In this document: positions 52,170-61,258 of the stretch, piece after piece
How positions within the stretch are numbered: position 1 is the first letter of the stretch
Layout: the number at the start of each line of letters is the position of its first letter
Source of the DNA: Ferrimicrobium sp.
Lineage (GTDB): Bacteria; Actinomycetota; Acidimicrobiia; Acidimicrobiales; Acidimicrobiaceae
Length of the DNA: 64,000 bases
Assembly (NCBI RefSeq): GCF_027364955.1
Contig: NZ_DAHXOI010000006.1
Coordinates: 12,351 to 76,350, forward strand
Direction: 5' to 3'
Notes under the pieces: generated by a model
The model's database searches: none
The model's input: the letters and a program-made list of their open reading frames with translations, nothing else
What the model was told of the DNA's origin: nothing
Made by a program: the position numbers and the translations under genes

Positions 52170-52460
52170 ATGGATGCTTTGAGAACAGTCGATAGTGATG
52201 ACGAGCCGGAAGAGTGCCGGAAGGTGATTGCGCAGCTCTATGAGTTTCTCGATAGCGAGCTCACTGACGATCGTCGCGAGCGGGTGCGTGAGCACCTTGA
52301 TCACTGTGGATCCTGTCTGGAGGCCTTCGAGTTCGAGGCTGAGCTGCGGGCAGTGATCGTCTCGCACTCCAAGGAGCAGGTGCCCCCGAGCCTTATGCAT
52401 AAGCTCGCGTTGCTGATCGAGGAGGAGGATCGCCTCGCTCCGAATGGAAGTTCGGAATAG
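52170..52460 (+). CDS. rsrA: Zinc-binding anti-sigma factor (RsrA-like, ZAS family)
   Basis: A 96-residue anti-sigma factor with the ZAS motif HxxxCxxC in REHLDHCGSC, plus an upstream Cys (ECRKV) and an Asp/Glu-rich helix around it. In RsrA these Cys coordinate zinc and form a disulfide under oxidation, releasing the sigma factor. It starts 14 bp after the sigR stop. The helix-zinc-helix length is that of RsrA. Confidence 0.92.
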   Translation: MDALRTVDSDDEPEECRKVIAQLYEFLDSELTDDRRERVREHLDHCGSCLEAFEFEAELRAVIVSHSKEQVPPSLMHKLALLIEEEDRLAPNGSSE

Positions 52461-52512
52461 TTCCAATCTTTGATCCGTTATAGGTTGTATGCCTTACGGA
52501 GGGGATCAAATC

Positions 52513-52689
52513 GTGAATGTTCCAGACACATCTGGAACAGGTCGGCCCGCTCGGACTTTTGATAAGGGTCGAGTGTGCAAGGAACCTGGGTGCGGGACCG
52601 CGCTCTCAATCTACAACAAGGGTAAGTACTGTTACCTCCACGAACCTCTTGTTGTCCCACGAACACGTGGGCGCAAAAAGATCGCCTAG
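52513..52689 (+). CDS. Small zinc-finger protein (58 aa)
   Basis: A short protein with two CxxC/CxxxH-like sites: VCKEPGCGTALS and YCYLHEP, followed by a basic RTRGRKK tail, which suggests a nucleic-acid-binding zinc finger. The start is GTG 52513, eight bases after GGAGGGG (52498-52504); an ATG 24 bases upstream is outside that site. It follows rsrA by 50 bp. Similar proteins are found next to SigR/RsrA in other actinobacteria; the function is unknown. Confidence 0.7.
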   Translation: MNVPDTSGTGRPARTFDKGRVCKEPGCGTALSIYNKGKYCYLHEPLVVPRTRGRKKIA

Positions 52690-52710
52690 GCTAACGCTAG
52701 GAGGTGTGGT

Positions 52711-53718
52711 GTGGCTGAAGTCGTCGCCCGTCGTATTGCAATTACGACGGCAAAACTCCTCATTCAACAGTCAGCCGGGCCCACTGATCGTGATTATCAG
52801 AGGCTCGCAGCCACGGCGAGTCGCGTCGTCCATGAGCTGACAGGTCTCGAACTTGATCTTGGCACGCTCGCTATTGAGGGAGTTGACCGTGAGGGTTGGG
52901 CAGAACGTAACATCAACTCCTATGCCGGACTGATCGAGCGGTTAACTCCACCATCGCGTTTGAGCTCTATCGGCATGGCTGAACTCAACGCGGTGGCACT
53001 CGGTGCTTTGTTGGGGGGCTTCGCTTCTAAGGTGCTCGGACAGTATGATCCAGCCTTCGCTGTTGGCTCACCTGCCGTGTGGATGGTTGACGAGAACATC
53101 AACCGCTTTGCCGCGCACGCGCAGTTAGATGCCGAAGAGGTGGCGTTGTGGGTCCTCGTGCACGAACTCACCCATCGGGCGCAGTTCCATGGAGTTCCTT
53201 GGTTCCGCGAACGCCTTCTCGAATTGATGGGCCAGCTGTTCAGGGCCTCGACGATCTCTCCGATCGATCTGGTCGGTGAGGTTTTGGCGAGGTTGCGCGG
53301 TCTTGGCTCGGGCGAGCCGATTGACGTCGCTACCCTCTTTTTGCCGGAACGACTTCGGTCAGTGGCGAAGGAGGCGACCACCATGATGACGGTCGCCGAA
53401 GGACATGCCGAGTGGGTGATGCGCCAGGTGTCAACGGAAGTAATCCCTCATCGGGATGCGTTTGAGAAGGTGATCGACGAACGAAGGCAGGCCGCCGGTC
53501 TAGGAAAAATCATAGCCCAGTTCTCCGGGATCGCGTCGAAGCGCCGCCAGTACTCCGTGGGGTTGCAGTTTTTCCAATCGATCGCCGAGGCGGATGAGCG
53601 CGCACCTCAGCGCGTCTTTGCTACGCCAGATGGCCTTCCAACCGCTGATGAGCTGACGGATCCAGCTCGTTGGCTTCGTCGCATGGCAAAAAGGACACCA
53701 TCCGTCCGAGGGGCCTAG
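52711..53718 (+). CDS. DUF2342 zinc-dependent metalloprotease-like protein
   Basis: A 335-residue protein with the zincin motif HELTH (in LVHELTHRAQF) and a downstream EGHAEWVM containing a candidate third ligand Glu. This is the DUF2342/coenzyme F420-biosynthesis-associated family, found upstream of tilS and hpt in mycobacteria and streptomycetes. The start is GTG 52711 with AGGAGG a few bases upstream. The substrate is unknown; the protein looks intracellular as no signal or membrane segment is present. Confidence 0.88.
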   Translation: MAEVVARRIAITTAKLLIQQSAGPTDRDYQRLAATASRVVHELTGLELDLGTLAIEGVDREGWAERNINSYAGLIERLTPPSRLSSIGMAELNAVALGALLGGFASKVLGQYDPAFAVGSPAVWMVDENINRFAAHAQLDAEEVALWVLVHELTHRAQFHGVPWFRERLLELMGQLFRASTISPIDLVGEVLARLRGLGSGEPIDVATLFLPERLRSVAKEATTMMTVAEGHAEWVMRQVSTEVIPHRDAFEKVIDERRQAAGLGKIIAQFSGIASKRRQYSVGLQFFQSIAEADERAPQRVFATPDGLPTADELTDPARWLRRMAKRTPSVRGA

Positions 53719-53749
53719 GCGCTACCCAGCGGCGGCGATCCAGGATAAA

Positions 53750-54691
53750 TTGACTCCCATGTCGAGTGCGCGGCGAGAGACCATAGCGGGAGAACTCAGT
53801 CGTCGTGGTGTCTCGCTTCGGGAACTGATCGCGCGTTCAGATCTCGATCGATGGGGGCAGGAACCGGTACGGGTTGGGATTTCTGGTGGGCGTGACTCGA
53901 TGGGTCTTGCACTCCTCGCGTGGGCAAACTATCAACAGGTCATTGGGATTCACGTCGACCATGGACTCCGTACCGAGTCAAGCGTCGAGGGAGCTAAGAT
54001 TGCGGACGCCTTGGGACCCTATGGCATTGGAGTTCTTGAGTACCGTGTCGTCCTCGAGGCTGGCGGCAACCTCGAGGATCGAGCACGGCAGGCGCGACTC
54101 ATGAAACTCGGAGATGCCGCGACCGCCCACACCATGGATGATCAAGCGGAGACGGTGCTCGCCAATCTGCTTCGAGGAGCAGGTCTGATAGGAGTTGGCG
54201 GCATGCAGCCAGGACGCAGACACCCTATCCTTCGCCTACGCCGTGCCGAGCTGCATCTTCTCTGTGAGGCGGCTGGCGTATGGTCCTTTGATGATCCCAG
54301 TAACATGGATCCGCGCTTTGTTCGCAATCGCGTGCGGGGCGAACTTCTACCATTGGCATCGGCTATCGTCCAGCGTGATGTGATTCCTATACTCGCGCGC
54401 ACGGCCCTACGTTCGCAGGAGTACGCGGCGGGTTTGGAGGTGCTCTTGGACGAGGTGCCACGGCGCTTGGGGGAGCTCCCTCCGGTCCTGGCGCGCCACC
54501 AACTCAATGGGTTGATCTCGAAAGGCTTAGGGCTCAGGCTCGATGGTGCCCACCTCGAATCGATCCGTGAGGTCGTGATCGGCCAGCGACGGGCACACCA
54601 GATCGTTGGTGCCATCACTGTTCGAAAGCAGGGTGATGAACTGATGTTTTATGACAATGATGGGAGTTGTCTTCTACAGCTGTCACTATGA
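53750..54691 (+). CDS. tilS: tRNA(Ile)-lysidine synthase
   Basis: A 313-residue TilS, which adds lysine to C34 of tRNA-Ile(CAU). The PP-loop SGGRDSMGLA, IHVDHGLR, and AHTMDDQAETVL are present; the C-terminal TilS domain is short, as is usual in actinobacteria. The start is TTG 53750 (AGGA five bases upstream) or ATG 53759; the protein changes by only three residues. It lies before hpt, its usual neighbour. Confidence 0.93.
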   Translation: MTPMSSARRETIAGELSRRGVSLRELIARSDLDRWGQEPVRVGISGGRDSMGLALLAWANYQQVIGIHVDHGLRTESSVEGAKIADALGPYGIGVLEYRVVLEAGGNLEDRARQARLMKLGDAATAHTMDDQAETVLANLLRGAGLIGVGGMQPGRRHPILRLRRAELHLLCEAAGVWSFDDPSNMDPRFVRNRVRGELLPLASAIVQRDVIPILARTALRSQEYAAGLEVLLDEVPRRLGELPPVLARHQLNGLISKGLGLRLDGAHLESIREVVIGQRRAHQIVGAITVRKQGDELMFYDNDGSCLLQLSL

Positions 54692-54988
54692 GTAGGTGTT
54701 GAGGCGCTACGCAGGGCCGATTGTCCAGTCGTTCCGCTACTGCGCAGTTGTTGCATGGTCGTACGGCGGTGGGTCGGCGTCCCTCGCATCGGAGATGTCG
54801 CTGACCACCGCGCGCTGGTCGTCGTCAGTCGAGAACACACCGGTGGTCGCTGCGGTGAAGACGGCTTCTTCGATGGCATCTGATGGGCTGGGGCGTCACG
54901 TCGACAAGGAGCCGCCCTTGAGAGTGATGACGATGTCACGGTCCTAAGATGGATTGGGTTGCTGGGCTCGCGGAGAGAGGTTGAAGGT
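54692..54988. other. Intergenic stretch, no gene supported
   Basis: About 300 bp between tilS and hpt. On the minus strand a frame without a start codon reads [10 protein letters not shown], a stop, then SDAIEEAVFTAATTGVFSTD and further acidic residues until a TAG near 54742. It may be the remains of a decayed gene, but no family is recognisable. Otherwise no RNA gene, repeat or terminator was seen. Confidence 0.45.
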
Positions 54989-55534
54989 ATGGGTTGGCGT
55001 GATGAGGACAAACATCTCGGCGAGGTGGTGGTTAGTGCTGAAAAGATTGCACAGCGGGTGCAGGAGCTTGGCGCGACGATCACCCAGGACTATCAGGGTC
55101 GCTCTCCGCTCCTGATCGGCGTTCTCAAGGGTGCCTTTGTCTTTATGACTGACCTAGCAAGAGCGATTGATCTCCCGGTGAGTGTCGATTTCATGGCGGT
55201 TTCGTCCTATGGCGATGCAACGAAGACCTCTGGTGTCGTAAGGATTATCAAGGATCTCGACATCGATCTTGTCGATCGCGATGTCTTGTTGGTCGAGGAT
55301 ATTATTGAGAGTGGACTCACGCTGCGGTATCTGCTGCACAACTTACGTTCCAGAAATCCGCAGTCACTGAGGGTGTGCACCCTACTGCTCAAGGAGGGTG
55401 AGCAGCGCGAATTAGTCGCACCTGACTACGTCGGCTTCTCGATCCCACGAGAGTTCGTCGTCGGGTATGGTCTTGATGTGGCGGAAAGGTATCGAAACCT
55501 CTCGTACATCGCGAAGTATCGTGAGAAGCTCTAG
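54989..55534 (+). CDS. hpt: Hypoxanthine phosphoribosyltransferase
   Basis: A 181-residue PRTase that salvages hypoxanthine/guanine to IMP/GMP. PRPP motif [13 protein letters not shown], the [20 protein letters not shown] segment, and [10 protein letters not shown] are intact. I chose ATG 54989 because AGAGG lies eight bases upstream; the frame is open to 54959. Its TAG shares one base with the folE GTG start. In mycobacteria ftsH lies between these two; here it does not. Confidence 0.95.
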   Translation: MGWRDEDKHLGEVVVSAEKIAQRVQELGATITQDYQGRSPLLIGVLKGAFVFMTDLARAIDLPVSVDFMAVSSYGDATKTSGVVRIIKDLDIDLVDRDVLLVEDIIESGLTLRYLLHNLRSRNPQSLRVCTLLLKEGEQRELVAPDYVGFSIPREFVVGYGLDVAERYRNLSYIAKYREKL

Positions 55535-56067
55535 TGACCACACGCGATGACGCGGTCGCCGCCGTTGGGGAGATTCTTGCTTACCTTGGTGGCCGTAGCG
55601 GAGTACGGTTCGATCGAGAGGTCTACGACCATACGCCGGATCGCTGGATCACCTTTCTGGAGTCCGCAACTGACGGGTTGGGGGAGCCAGAGCCCTCGGC
55701 GGTACGTTTTGAACTCAACGACAGTGGTTCGGTCCATTTGGATGAGGTCAGCTTCTACTCGTTGTGTGAACATCACCTGTTGCCGTTCTTTGGAAACGTA
55801 ACCATTGAATATCTGCCCGTAGACGCGGTCGTCGGGATCTCGGCGCTGGTTCATGTCGTCGAACGGCATGCACATCGCCTCCAACTCCAAGAACGCATGA
55901 CTCGGGACATCGCCGAGGATATCGCGAAAGTGACCGGATCTCGTGAGGTCAAGGTGAGCGTGGTAGCTGAACACCTATGCATGTCGATGCGTGGAGTGAA
56001 CAAGCCAGGGGTTCGGGTGAGCACTGAGTTCGTAGTGTCGGCCACGACGTTGGATGGTGCGCGATGA
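55534..56067 (+). CDS. folE: GTP cyclohydrolase I
   Basis: A 177-residue enzyme that opens GTP to dihydroneopterin triphosphate, the first step of folate synthesis. Zinc ligands are seen in SLCEHHLLPF (Cys, His) and HLCMSMRGV (second Cys). The fold is complete although shorter than the mycobacterial enzyme. Its GTG start overlaps the hpt stop by one base and its TGA overlaps the folP ATG by 4 bp. Confidence 0.96.
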   Translation: MTTRDDAVAAVGEILAYLGGRSGVRFDREVYDHTPDRWITFLESATDGLGEPEPSAVRFELNDSGSVHLDEVSFYSLCEHHLLPFFGNVTIEYLPVDAVVGISALVHVVERHAHRLQLQERMTRDIAEDIAKVTGSREVKVSVVAEHLCMSMRGVNKPGVRVSTEFVVSATTLDGAR

Positions 56068-56888
56068 ATGGGGCCCTAGCGCCGTCTTATCGACCACGAC
56101 CGGCGGTCATGGGGATCGTCAACGTCACACCTGACTCGTTCTCCGATGGAGGTAGGTATGTCGATACTCAGGATGCCATTGACCACGGCAGGGAACTCTT
56201 CGCCCAGGGGGCTGCGATCGTCGATGTTGGCGGTGAGTCAACCCGCCCAGGAGCGCGAACGGTCCCTGATGATGAGGAAGAACGTCGAGTCTTACCGGTA
56301 GTTGAGGCGCTCGCCGAGGTCGGTGTGGTCTCGATTGACACCCGCAAGGAAGCAGTTGCGCGGTCGGCGCTTGCGCATGGAGCCACCATCGTCAATGACG
56401 TCAGTGCTTCACTTGGCCGGGTGGCGGCAGAGTTCGGGGCGGGTTGGGTTGCGATGCACGCACAGGGTGATCCAACGACCATGCAACGGGCTCCCCATTA
56501 CACCGATGTCGTCGATGAGGTGTATCGTTTCCTCGAGGCGTGTCGTGAAGATGCGCAAACCTTTGGTGTCCGCGAACTCTATCTCGATCCGGGCATCGGT
56601 TTTGGCAAATCGATAGACCATAACCTGGAGCTGTTGCGGCATCTCGTGCGCTTTGGCGACCTTGGTGCTCCCGTGCTCGTCGGGATCTCGCGTAAGTCCT
56701 TTTTGGCCGGTCTTTCGAGGCTCAACCGGATCGAAGATCCAGGACAACGCGAAGAGGAGAGTCTGGCGGCAAATATATGGGCGCTGACGCACGGCGCCTC
56801 GGCGGTGCGCGTGCATGAGGTCACTCCGGTGATGGAGTATCTCAAGCTGATGGATGCAATGGAGTTCGCGAGGCAAGACAATGAGTGA
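56064..56888 (+). CDS. folP: Dihydropteroate synthase
   Basis: A 274-residue enzyme that joins p-aminobenzoate to dihydropterin pyrophosphate. The signature MGIVNVTPDSFSDGG, VGGESTRPGA, and YLDPGIGFGK, then LVGISRKSFL are intact. It overlaps folE by 4 bp and folB by 8 bp. It is the target of sulfonamides; the loops seem to be normal. Confidence 0.97.
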   Translation: MNGALAPSYRPRPAVMGIVNVTPDSFSDGGRYVDTQDAIDHGRELFAQGAAIVDVGGESTRPGARTVPDDEEERRVLPVVEALAEVGVVSIDTRKEAVARSALAHGATIVNDVSASLGRVAAEFGAGWVAMHAQGDPTTMQRAPHYTDVVDEVYRFLEACREDAQTFGVRELYLDPGIGFGKSIDHNLELLRHLVRFGDLGAPVLVGISRKSFLAGLSRLNRIEDPGQREEESLAANIWALTHGASAVRVHEVTPVMEYLKLMDAMEFARQDNE

Positions 56889-57270
56889 TGTCATCGACAT
56901 TCCCCACATTGAGCTTATGGCCCATGTGGGTCTGTCAGAGGCCGAACGGGCCGCTCCTCAGCCAATCAGGATCGGTGTCCGCCTGCACCTCAAGGTGGAT
57001 CGTGGTCTCCATGACGATCTCATGGGCACCTTCGATTACTCGTTGTTGGATCAGGTGATCCCAGCGGCGCTTGAGCCCGCCCCGAAGCTCCTCGAGACGG
57101 TGGCAGAGCGTATCACCATTGGTATCCTCGATGTTGCGGAGTGCTCACGTATCGAGTCGATTGAGGTCTCGGTTACCAAGTGTCGACCTCCTATCTCGCT
57201 CGTCTCAGACGGGGTGATCGTGACGTTGGTCACGTCAATCTCTGACGGCTCCGTGGCGACTCAGCAGTGA
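56881..57270 (+). CDS. folB: Dihydroneopterin aldolase
   Basis: A 129-residue enzyme that makes 6-hydroxymethyl-dihydropterin. Identifying features are LMAHVGLSEAERAAPQPIRI and the catalytic Lys in VTKCRPPISL, with the substrate-binding Glu in SEAER. The usual HHG start is replaced by AHVG. The ATG at 56881 overlaps the folP end by 8 bp and the TGA overlaps the folK GTG by 4 bp. Confidence 0.92.
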   Translation: MSDVIDIPHIELMAHVGLSEAERAAPQPIRIGVRLHLKVDRGLHDDLMGTFDYSLLDQVIPAALEPAPKLLETVAERITIGILDVAECSRIESIEVSVTKCRPPISLVSDGVIVTLVTSISDGSVATQQ

Positions 57271-57797
57271 AGGTCTACCTTGGACTAGGTGCAAACCTTG
57301 TCGATCCTCAGCGCCAGATGGAGAGTGCGCTGGTGCAGTTGGGGGAGTCGCTTTCGGTGTCATCGCTGTACCGTACAGCACCAGTTGGCGGACCGGCCAA
57401 CCAGCCTGATTATCTTAACGCCGTGATGACGTTGACGTGGGACCAGTCACCTTTTGCGCTACTGGCCTTCATTCATCGCCTTGAGGCAGCGTTTGGACGG
57501 GAACGGTTAGTGCGTTTTGGTCCGCGCACGCTCGACATCGATATCCTCACTATCCCTGGCCTGACGATTACGAGCGCCGATCTTCGCGTTCCGCATCCTC
57601 GAATGGCGGAGCGGGCTTTTGTGTTGGTGCCGTTGGCTGAAATCGACCCCAAGATGGCAAGAGCCTTCGGCTTCGACAGTTCCATCCCCGAAGAAGTGGT
57701 CAGGATTGCCCGATTCGATCGCGTGGCGGGCCGTTGGAGTGCCAACGAGCGTGGTTCGACGCACAGGGGCGACAGAGAGCATGAGCTTGACGGATGA
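57267..57797 (+). CDS. folK: 6-hydroxymethyl-7,8-dihydropterin pyrophosphokinase
   Basis: A 176-residue HPPK with LGLGANLVDPQRQMESAL, SSLYRTAPVGG and RFGPRTLDIDIL, which hold the ATP and pterin sites. The start is GTG 57267, coupled to folB. The C-terminal 20 residues after RWSANE are polar and variable. It is the last of the four folate genes; coaX follows after 15 bp. Confidence 0.95.
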   Translation: MKVYLGLGANLVDPQRQMESALVQLGESLSVSSLYRTAPVGGPANQPDYLNAVMTLTWDQSPFALLAFIHRLEAAFGRERLVRFGPRTLDIDILTIPGLTITSADLRVPHPRMAERAFVLVPLAEIDPKMARAFGFDSSIPEEVVRIARFDRVAGRWSANERGSTHRGDREHELDG

Positions 57798-57812
57798 ACA
57801 GGAGGTGTCGCG

Positions 57813-58634
57813 GTGACTGAGCTGCTGCTCGCAGTCGATATCGGCAATACGGAAACCGTCTTTGGTTTTTACGAGCTTGGCCTATCAGGTGTTGGTCGCA
57901 GAGCCGAGGATGGACTGCTGGCCCATCTGCGCTTGGCGACGAGGATTGATCGCACCGTCGATGAGATCTACCTGCTGCTGCGCCAGTTCATCGATGCTCG
58001 TGGGTTGGCACTGTCGGATGGGATGGTTGGGGTGATTATCTCCTCCTCTGCGCCAAGTGCAACCCAGGCGATGATCGATGTGTCGCGTCGGTGGTTGGCG
58101 ATTGAGCCGCTGGTGCTTGGTCGAGGGCTTGATATCGGTCTTACGATCCGCTATGACAACCCTGCAGAGGTTGGACCAGATCGACTTGCTGATGCAGTCG
58201 GTGCCCATGATCTCTATGGGGGTCCAGCGATCATCGTTGATCTGGGAACCGCTACCACCTTCGATGTGGTCGCGGCTGAGGGTGATTATCTAGGGGGTGC
58301 GATCTGTCCGGGTGTCATGGTCGCGCTCGATGCGCTCATCTCTCGGGCCGCTGCGTTGCGCAAAGTCGAGCTTGTAGCGCCGAGGTCGGTCATCGGCAAG
58401 ACGACGGTCGAGTCGATCCAGGCGGGTGTGCTCTACGGGATTAAGGGACAGGTGACCCAGATTGTTGCCGATACCGAGGAACTCATCGGTCCAGCGACGG
58501 TGATTGGAACGGGTGGTCTCGCTGAGTTATTGGCACCCTTTATTCCCGTCATCACCCAGGTCGAGCCATGGCTCACCTTGCACGGCCTTAGACTCACCTG
58601 GGAACTGAATCGTCCACCGACGACGAATAAGTAG
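57813..58634 (+). CDS. coaX: Pantothenate kinase type III
   Basis: A 273-residue CoaX that phosphorylates pantothenate in CoA synthesis. The ASKHA features are LLAVDIGNTETVFG (phosphate-1), VGPDRLADAVGAH and IIVDLGTATTFD. The start is GTG 57813. Mycobacteria have panC/panD before coaX; those genes are not here. It is followed by lysS after 16 bp. Confidence 0.96.
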   Translation: MTELLLAVDIGNTETVFGFYELGLSGVGRRAEDGLLAHLRLATRIDRTVDEIYLLLRQFIDARGLALSDGMVGVIISSSAPSATQAMIDVSRRWLAIEPLVLGRGLDIGLTIRYDNPAEVGPDRLADAVGAHDLYGGPAIIVDLGTATTFDVVAAEGDYLGGAICPGVMVALDALISRAAALRKVELVAPRSVIGKTTVESIQAGVLYGIKGQVTQIVADTEELIGPATVIGTGGLAELLAPFIPVITQVEPWLTLHGLRLTWELNRPPTTNK

Positions 58635-58650
58635 CGACGGGGGTTGCCCA

Positions 58651-60114
58651 GTGAACGATGAGACTGAAGCATTGACCGATGCGACTGAAGCATTGACCGA
58701 TGAGGTTATTCCCTATGAGGTGGCGGCGGTGGAGCCGATTGGCCCGGTTCGCGCGTCCTTCGAGCACCTAGGAGCAGATAGCAAGACTGGTCGGGTGGTA
58801 ACGATTGCAGGACGTCTGATGCGTTTCCGACGTCAAGGCAAGCTTGCCTTTGGCGATCTTGTTGACTCGAGTGGGAAGATCCAGCTATTACTGCGTCGTG
58901 AGGCCACGGAGGACTTTGAACGTTTTGTCCATCAGCGCGTGCTTGGCGATTGGGTCAGCGTCACTGGAGAGGTGATGACGTCGCGCAGTGGCGAGCTATC
59001 CGTTGAGGTGACGAATTGGCAGCTTCTTGCGCGTGCCCGTCGTAACTTTGGAGATAAATGGCGTGGTATTACTGATCCCGATACCCGGTATCGCCAACGT
59101 TATGTTGACCTGTGGGCCAATCCAGAGGTACGTGAACGACTGCTCACCCGGTCTCGTATCATCGCACAGGTGCGCAGAGACCTGACCGATCGCGGTTTTA
59201 TCGAGGTAGAGACACCTATTCTTCAGCCGGTCGCCTCTGGTGCGATTGCGAAGCCATTTGTCACCCATCACAATGCACTTGACGCTGATTTCTTCCTCCG
59301 GATTGCTCCAGAGCTCTACCTCAAGCGGCTTGTGGTCGGAGGTTTCGAGCGAGTCTTTGAGCTTGGTCGTGACTTTCGCAATGAGGGGCTTTCACCGAGG
59401 CATAACCCTGAGTTCACCATGCTCGAGGTGTACCAGGCATATACGGATGTCTATGGGATGATCGACCTTACCGAGGCACTTATCTCACATGCAGCGATGT
59501 CGGCGCGAGGTTCCTTGCGCATCACCTGCCAGGGTCAGGTGATTGACTTGACGCCTCCATTCCGCCGTGCGACGATGGAGGAACTCGTCAGCGAGTCCAC
59601 CGGCCAGACGATCCGGCTCGAGCAAGGGCGGGAAGAGCTTGCACAGCTGGCCGCTGACCATGCGGTCAAAGTGGAGGAAGGCGACGGCCCTGGGCGTATT
59701 CTGTTCTCGTTGTATGAGGAGCTGGTGGAGCCTACGCTGGTGGAGCCGACCTTTGTGCTTGACTTTCCCAAAGAGGTCTCGCCGCTGGCAAGGGATCACC
59801 GTGATCCCGCCAGGGTTGGCCGTGTGGAGCAGTTTGATCTCGTGATCATGGGTCGAGAGGTTGGCACGGCCTACTCGGAGTTGAATGATCCAGATGAGCA
59901 GCGTCGACGTTTCCTTCAGCAAGCACAGGCTCGATTGCAAGGAGATGACGAGGCCATGGTGCTTGACGAGGACTTTCTACGGGCCCTTGAGCATGGCATG
60001 CCACCAACCGGCGGCCTTGGCATCGGGATCGACCGTCTTGTGGTTCTGCTAACAGACGCTCCACATATCAAAGAGGTGATTGCGTTCCCGGCGCTTCGTC
60101 CGGAATTGTCGTGA
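58651..60114 (+). CDS. lysS: Lysyl-tRNA synthetase, class II
   Basis: A 487-residue class II LysRS. It has an N-terminal OB-fold anticodon-binding domain (VVTIAGRLMRFRRQGKLAF), motif 2 FRNEGLSPRHNPEFTMLE, and motif 3 GLGIGIDRLVVLL. The start is GTG 58651. The first 20 residues, before the usual start, contain TEALTDA followed by TEALTDE, from a 21-bp tandem repeat (58662-58703), a likely slippage product that adds an acidic tail. Confidence 0.96.
   Translation: MNDETEALTDATEALTDEVIPYEVAAVEPIGPVRASFEHLGADSKTGRVVTIAGRLMRFRRQGKLAFGDLVDSSGKIQLLLRREATEDFERFVHQRVLGDWVSVTGEVMTSRSGELSVEVTNWQLLARARRNFGDKWRGITDPDTRYRQRYVDLWANPEVRERLLTRSRIIAQVRRDLTDRGFIEVETPILQPVASGAIAKPFVTHHNALDADFFLRIAPELYLKRLVVGGFERVFELGRDFRNEGLSPRHNPEFTMLEVYQAYTDVYGMIDLTEALISHAAMSARGSLRITCQGQVIDLTPPFRRATMEELVSESTGQTIRLEQGREELAQLAADHAVKVEEGDGPGRILFSLYEELVEPTLVEPTFVLDFPKEVSPLARDHRDPARVGRVEQFDLVIMGREVGTAYSELNDPDEQRRRFLQQAQARLQGDDEAMVLDEDFLRALEHGMPPTGGLGIGIDRLVVLLTDAPHIKEVIAFPALRPELS
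58662..58703 (+). repeat. 21-bp in-frame tandem duplication at the start of lysS
   Basis: Two copies of a 21-bp unit (58662-58682, 58683-58703) differ only in the last base and encode TEALTDA and TEALTDE. Being a multiple of three it keeps the frame and lies in the non-conserved N-terminal tail, so it is likely tolerated. Confidence 0.85.
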
Positions 60115-60223
60115 TGCCGAGTGGAAATATTGTTGGGTGAAGCTTGTGCCGGGACCAGAGAGAGGACCCCAATTGGCTGGGCGCGAGGTGGCGGTGCATG
60201 GCCTCGTTGAGGGCGAAGTGCTG

Positions 60224-61258
60224 CTAGGTAGCTAGTCGGAGGAACCCTGTACCCTGTTCAACTGCGACCCGAGTGGAATCGATGAGTTGAGTGAAGAGAT
60301 TCGTGACCCAACGGAAGTCGTACTGATGCAAGTGGGTGGTGAGTTCGCCAACACGCTCCCGGTAGTGATCCATGGTCGCAAGCGACTCATCTAGTGCTCC
60401 CGAACTACGGAGTAACTCGGCGATTTGCCGGAGGTTTCTGCTGGTATTGGCGTTGGGTAGCAACCGGGCTAACGCTTGGCCATCCGCCGGGTCGGCGAGG
60501 AAGAGGATGACCGGCAGGGTGTAGACCCCCTCAAGGAGGTCCTGTCCAGGTTCCTTCTTCAAGATCTCCTTGGGTGCGAAGATGTCCATGATGTCATCCC
60601 TAATCTGGAAGACCATCCCAATGGATTCGCCGATCTCGGTAAGCATCTCGATCTCATCGGCTGGCAGACCAGCGATCAAGGCGGGAATGCGCGCCGACGC
60701 CGCCATTAAGGAGGCCGTCTTTCCCGCGATCGCAGCGAGATACTCGGCACGACTGCGATCGAGGCGATGGGCGGCGGCGACCTCAAGGATCTGCCCTTCA
60801 CACATGCGCGCGAGGGTATCAGCGAGAAGTGTTGCGGTTTCCTGGCTTAGGCGCGCGGAGATACCAGCGGCCTTGGCTAGCAGAAAGTCGCCGGTGACGA
60901 TAGCGATCAGATTCCCGAACTTCAAGTTGACACTCTGGACGCCACGACGTTCACTTGCTTCGTCCATGACGTCATCATGATACAGCGAGGCCAGATGGAC
61001 GAGTTCGACGGCCACGGCTCCCTGCACCATCGCAGATCCCGCATAGGAGGCGATTTTCTCCGGTGACCAGCCGAGGGCATGAGCGACCGCGAACGAGATC
61101 ATCGGCCGGATACGCTTACCTCCTGCTGCGATGAGATGGGTCGCCGCTTCACTGATCATTGGGTCGCCGGTAACCGCGGCCTCGCGTAGCTGCTCCTCAA
61201 GAAGTGCTAGGGAATGGCTCATCCATGGCTCTGTTAGACTGATTTCGTATTCCACCAT
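60224..61258 (-). CDS. Polyprenyl diphosphate synthase
   Basis: A 344-residue trans-prenyltransferase. The first Asp-rich motif is in LYHDDVMDEAS (DDxxD) and the second in IRDDIMDIF; AGGKRIRP and GDFLLAKA are further identifiers. Medium residues before the first motif suggest long-chain products for quinones or a C20 compound; the chain length cannot be fixed. The start is ATG 61258 or ATG 61222. It is on the opposite strand to lysS and clpC. Confidence 0.93.
   Translation of the reverse strand: MVEYEISLTEPWMSHSLALLEEQLREAAVTGDPMISEAATHLIAAGGKRIRPMISFAVAHALGWSPEKIASYAGSAMVQGAVAVELVHLASLYHDDVMDEASERRGVQSVNLKFGNLIAIVTGDFLLAKAAGISARLSQETATLLADTLARMCEGQILEVAAAHRLDRSRAEYLAAIAGKTASLMAASARIPALIAGLPADEIEMLTEIGESIGMVFQIRDDIMDIFAPKEILKKEPGQDLLEGVYTLPVILFLADPADGQALARLLPNANTSRNLRQIAELLRSSGALDESLATMDHYRERVGELTTHLHQYDFRWVTNLFTQLIDSTRVAVEQGTGFLRLAT

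Noticed and set aside
52683-52702. Iron-box-like CTAGGCTAACGCTAGG before the DUF2342 gene
   Set aside because: Only the central TAGGCTAAC matches; the outer half-sites do not, and the site contains the stop codon and ribosome site of the flanking genes.
54649-55083. 144-codon minus-strand frame across tilS end and hpt start
   Set aside because: It is Ser/Pro/Arg-rich with no domain and is antisense to real genes at both ends.
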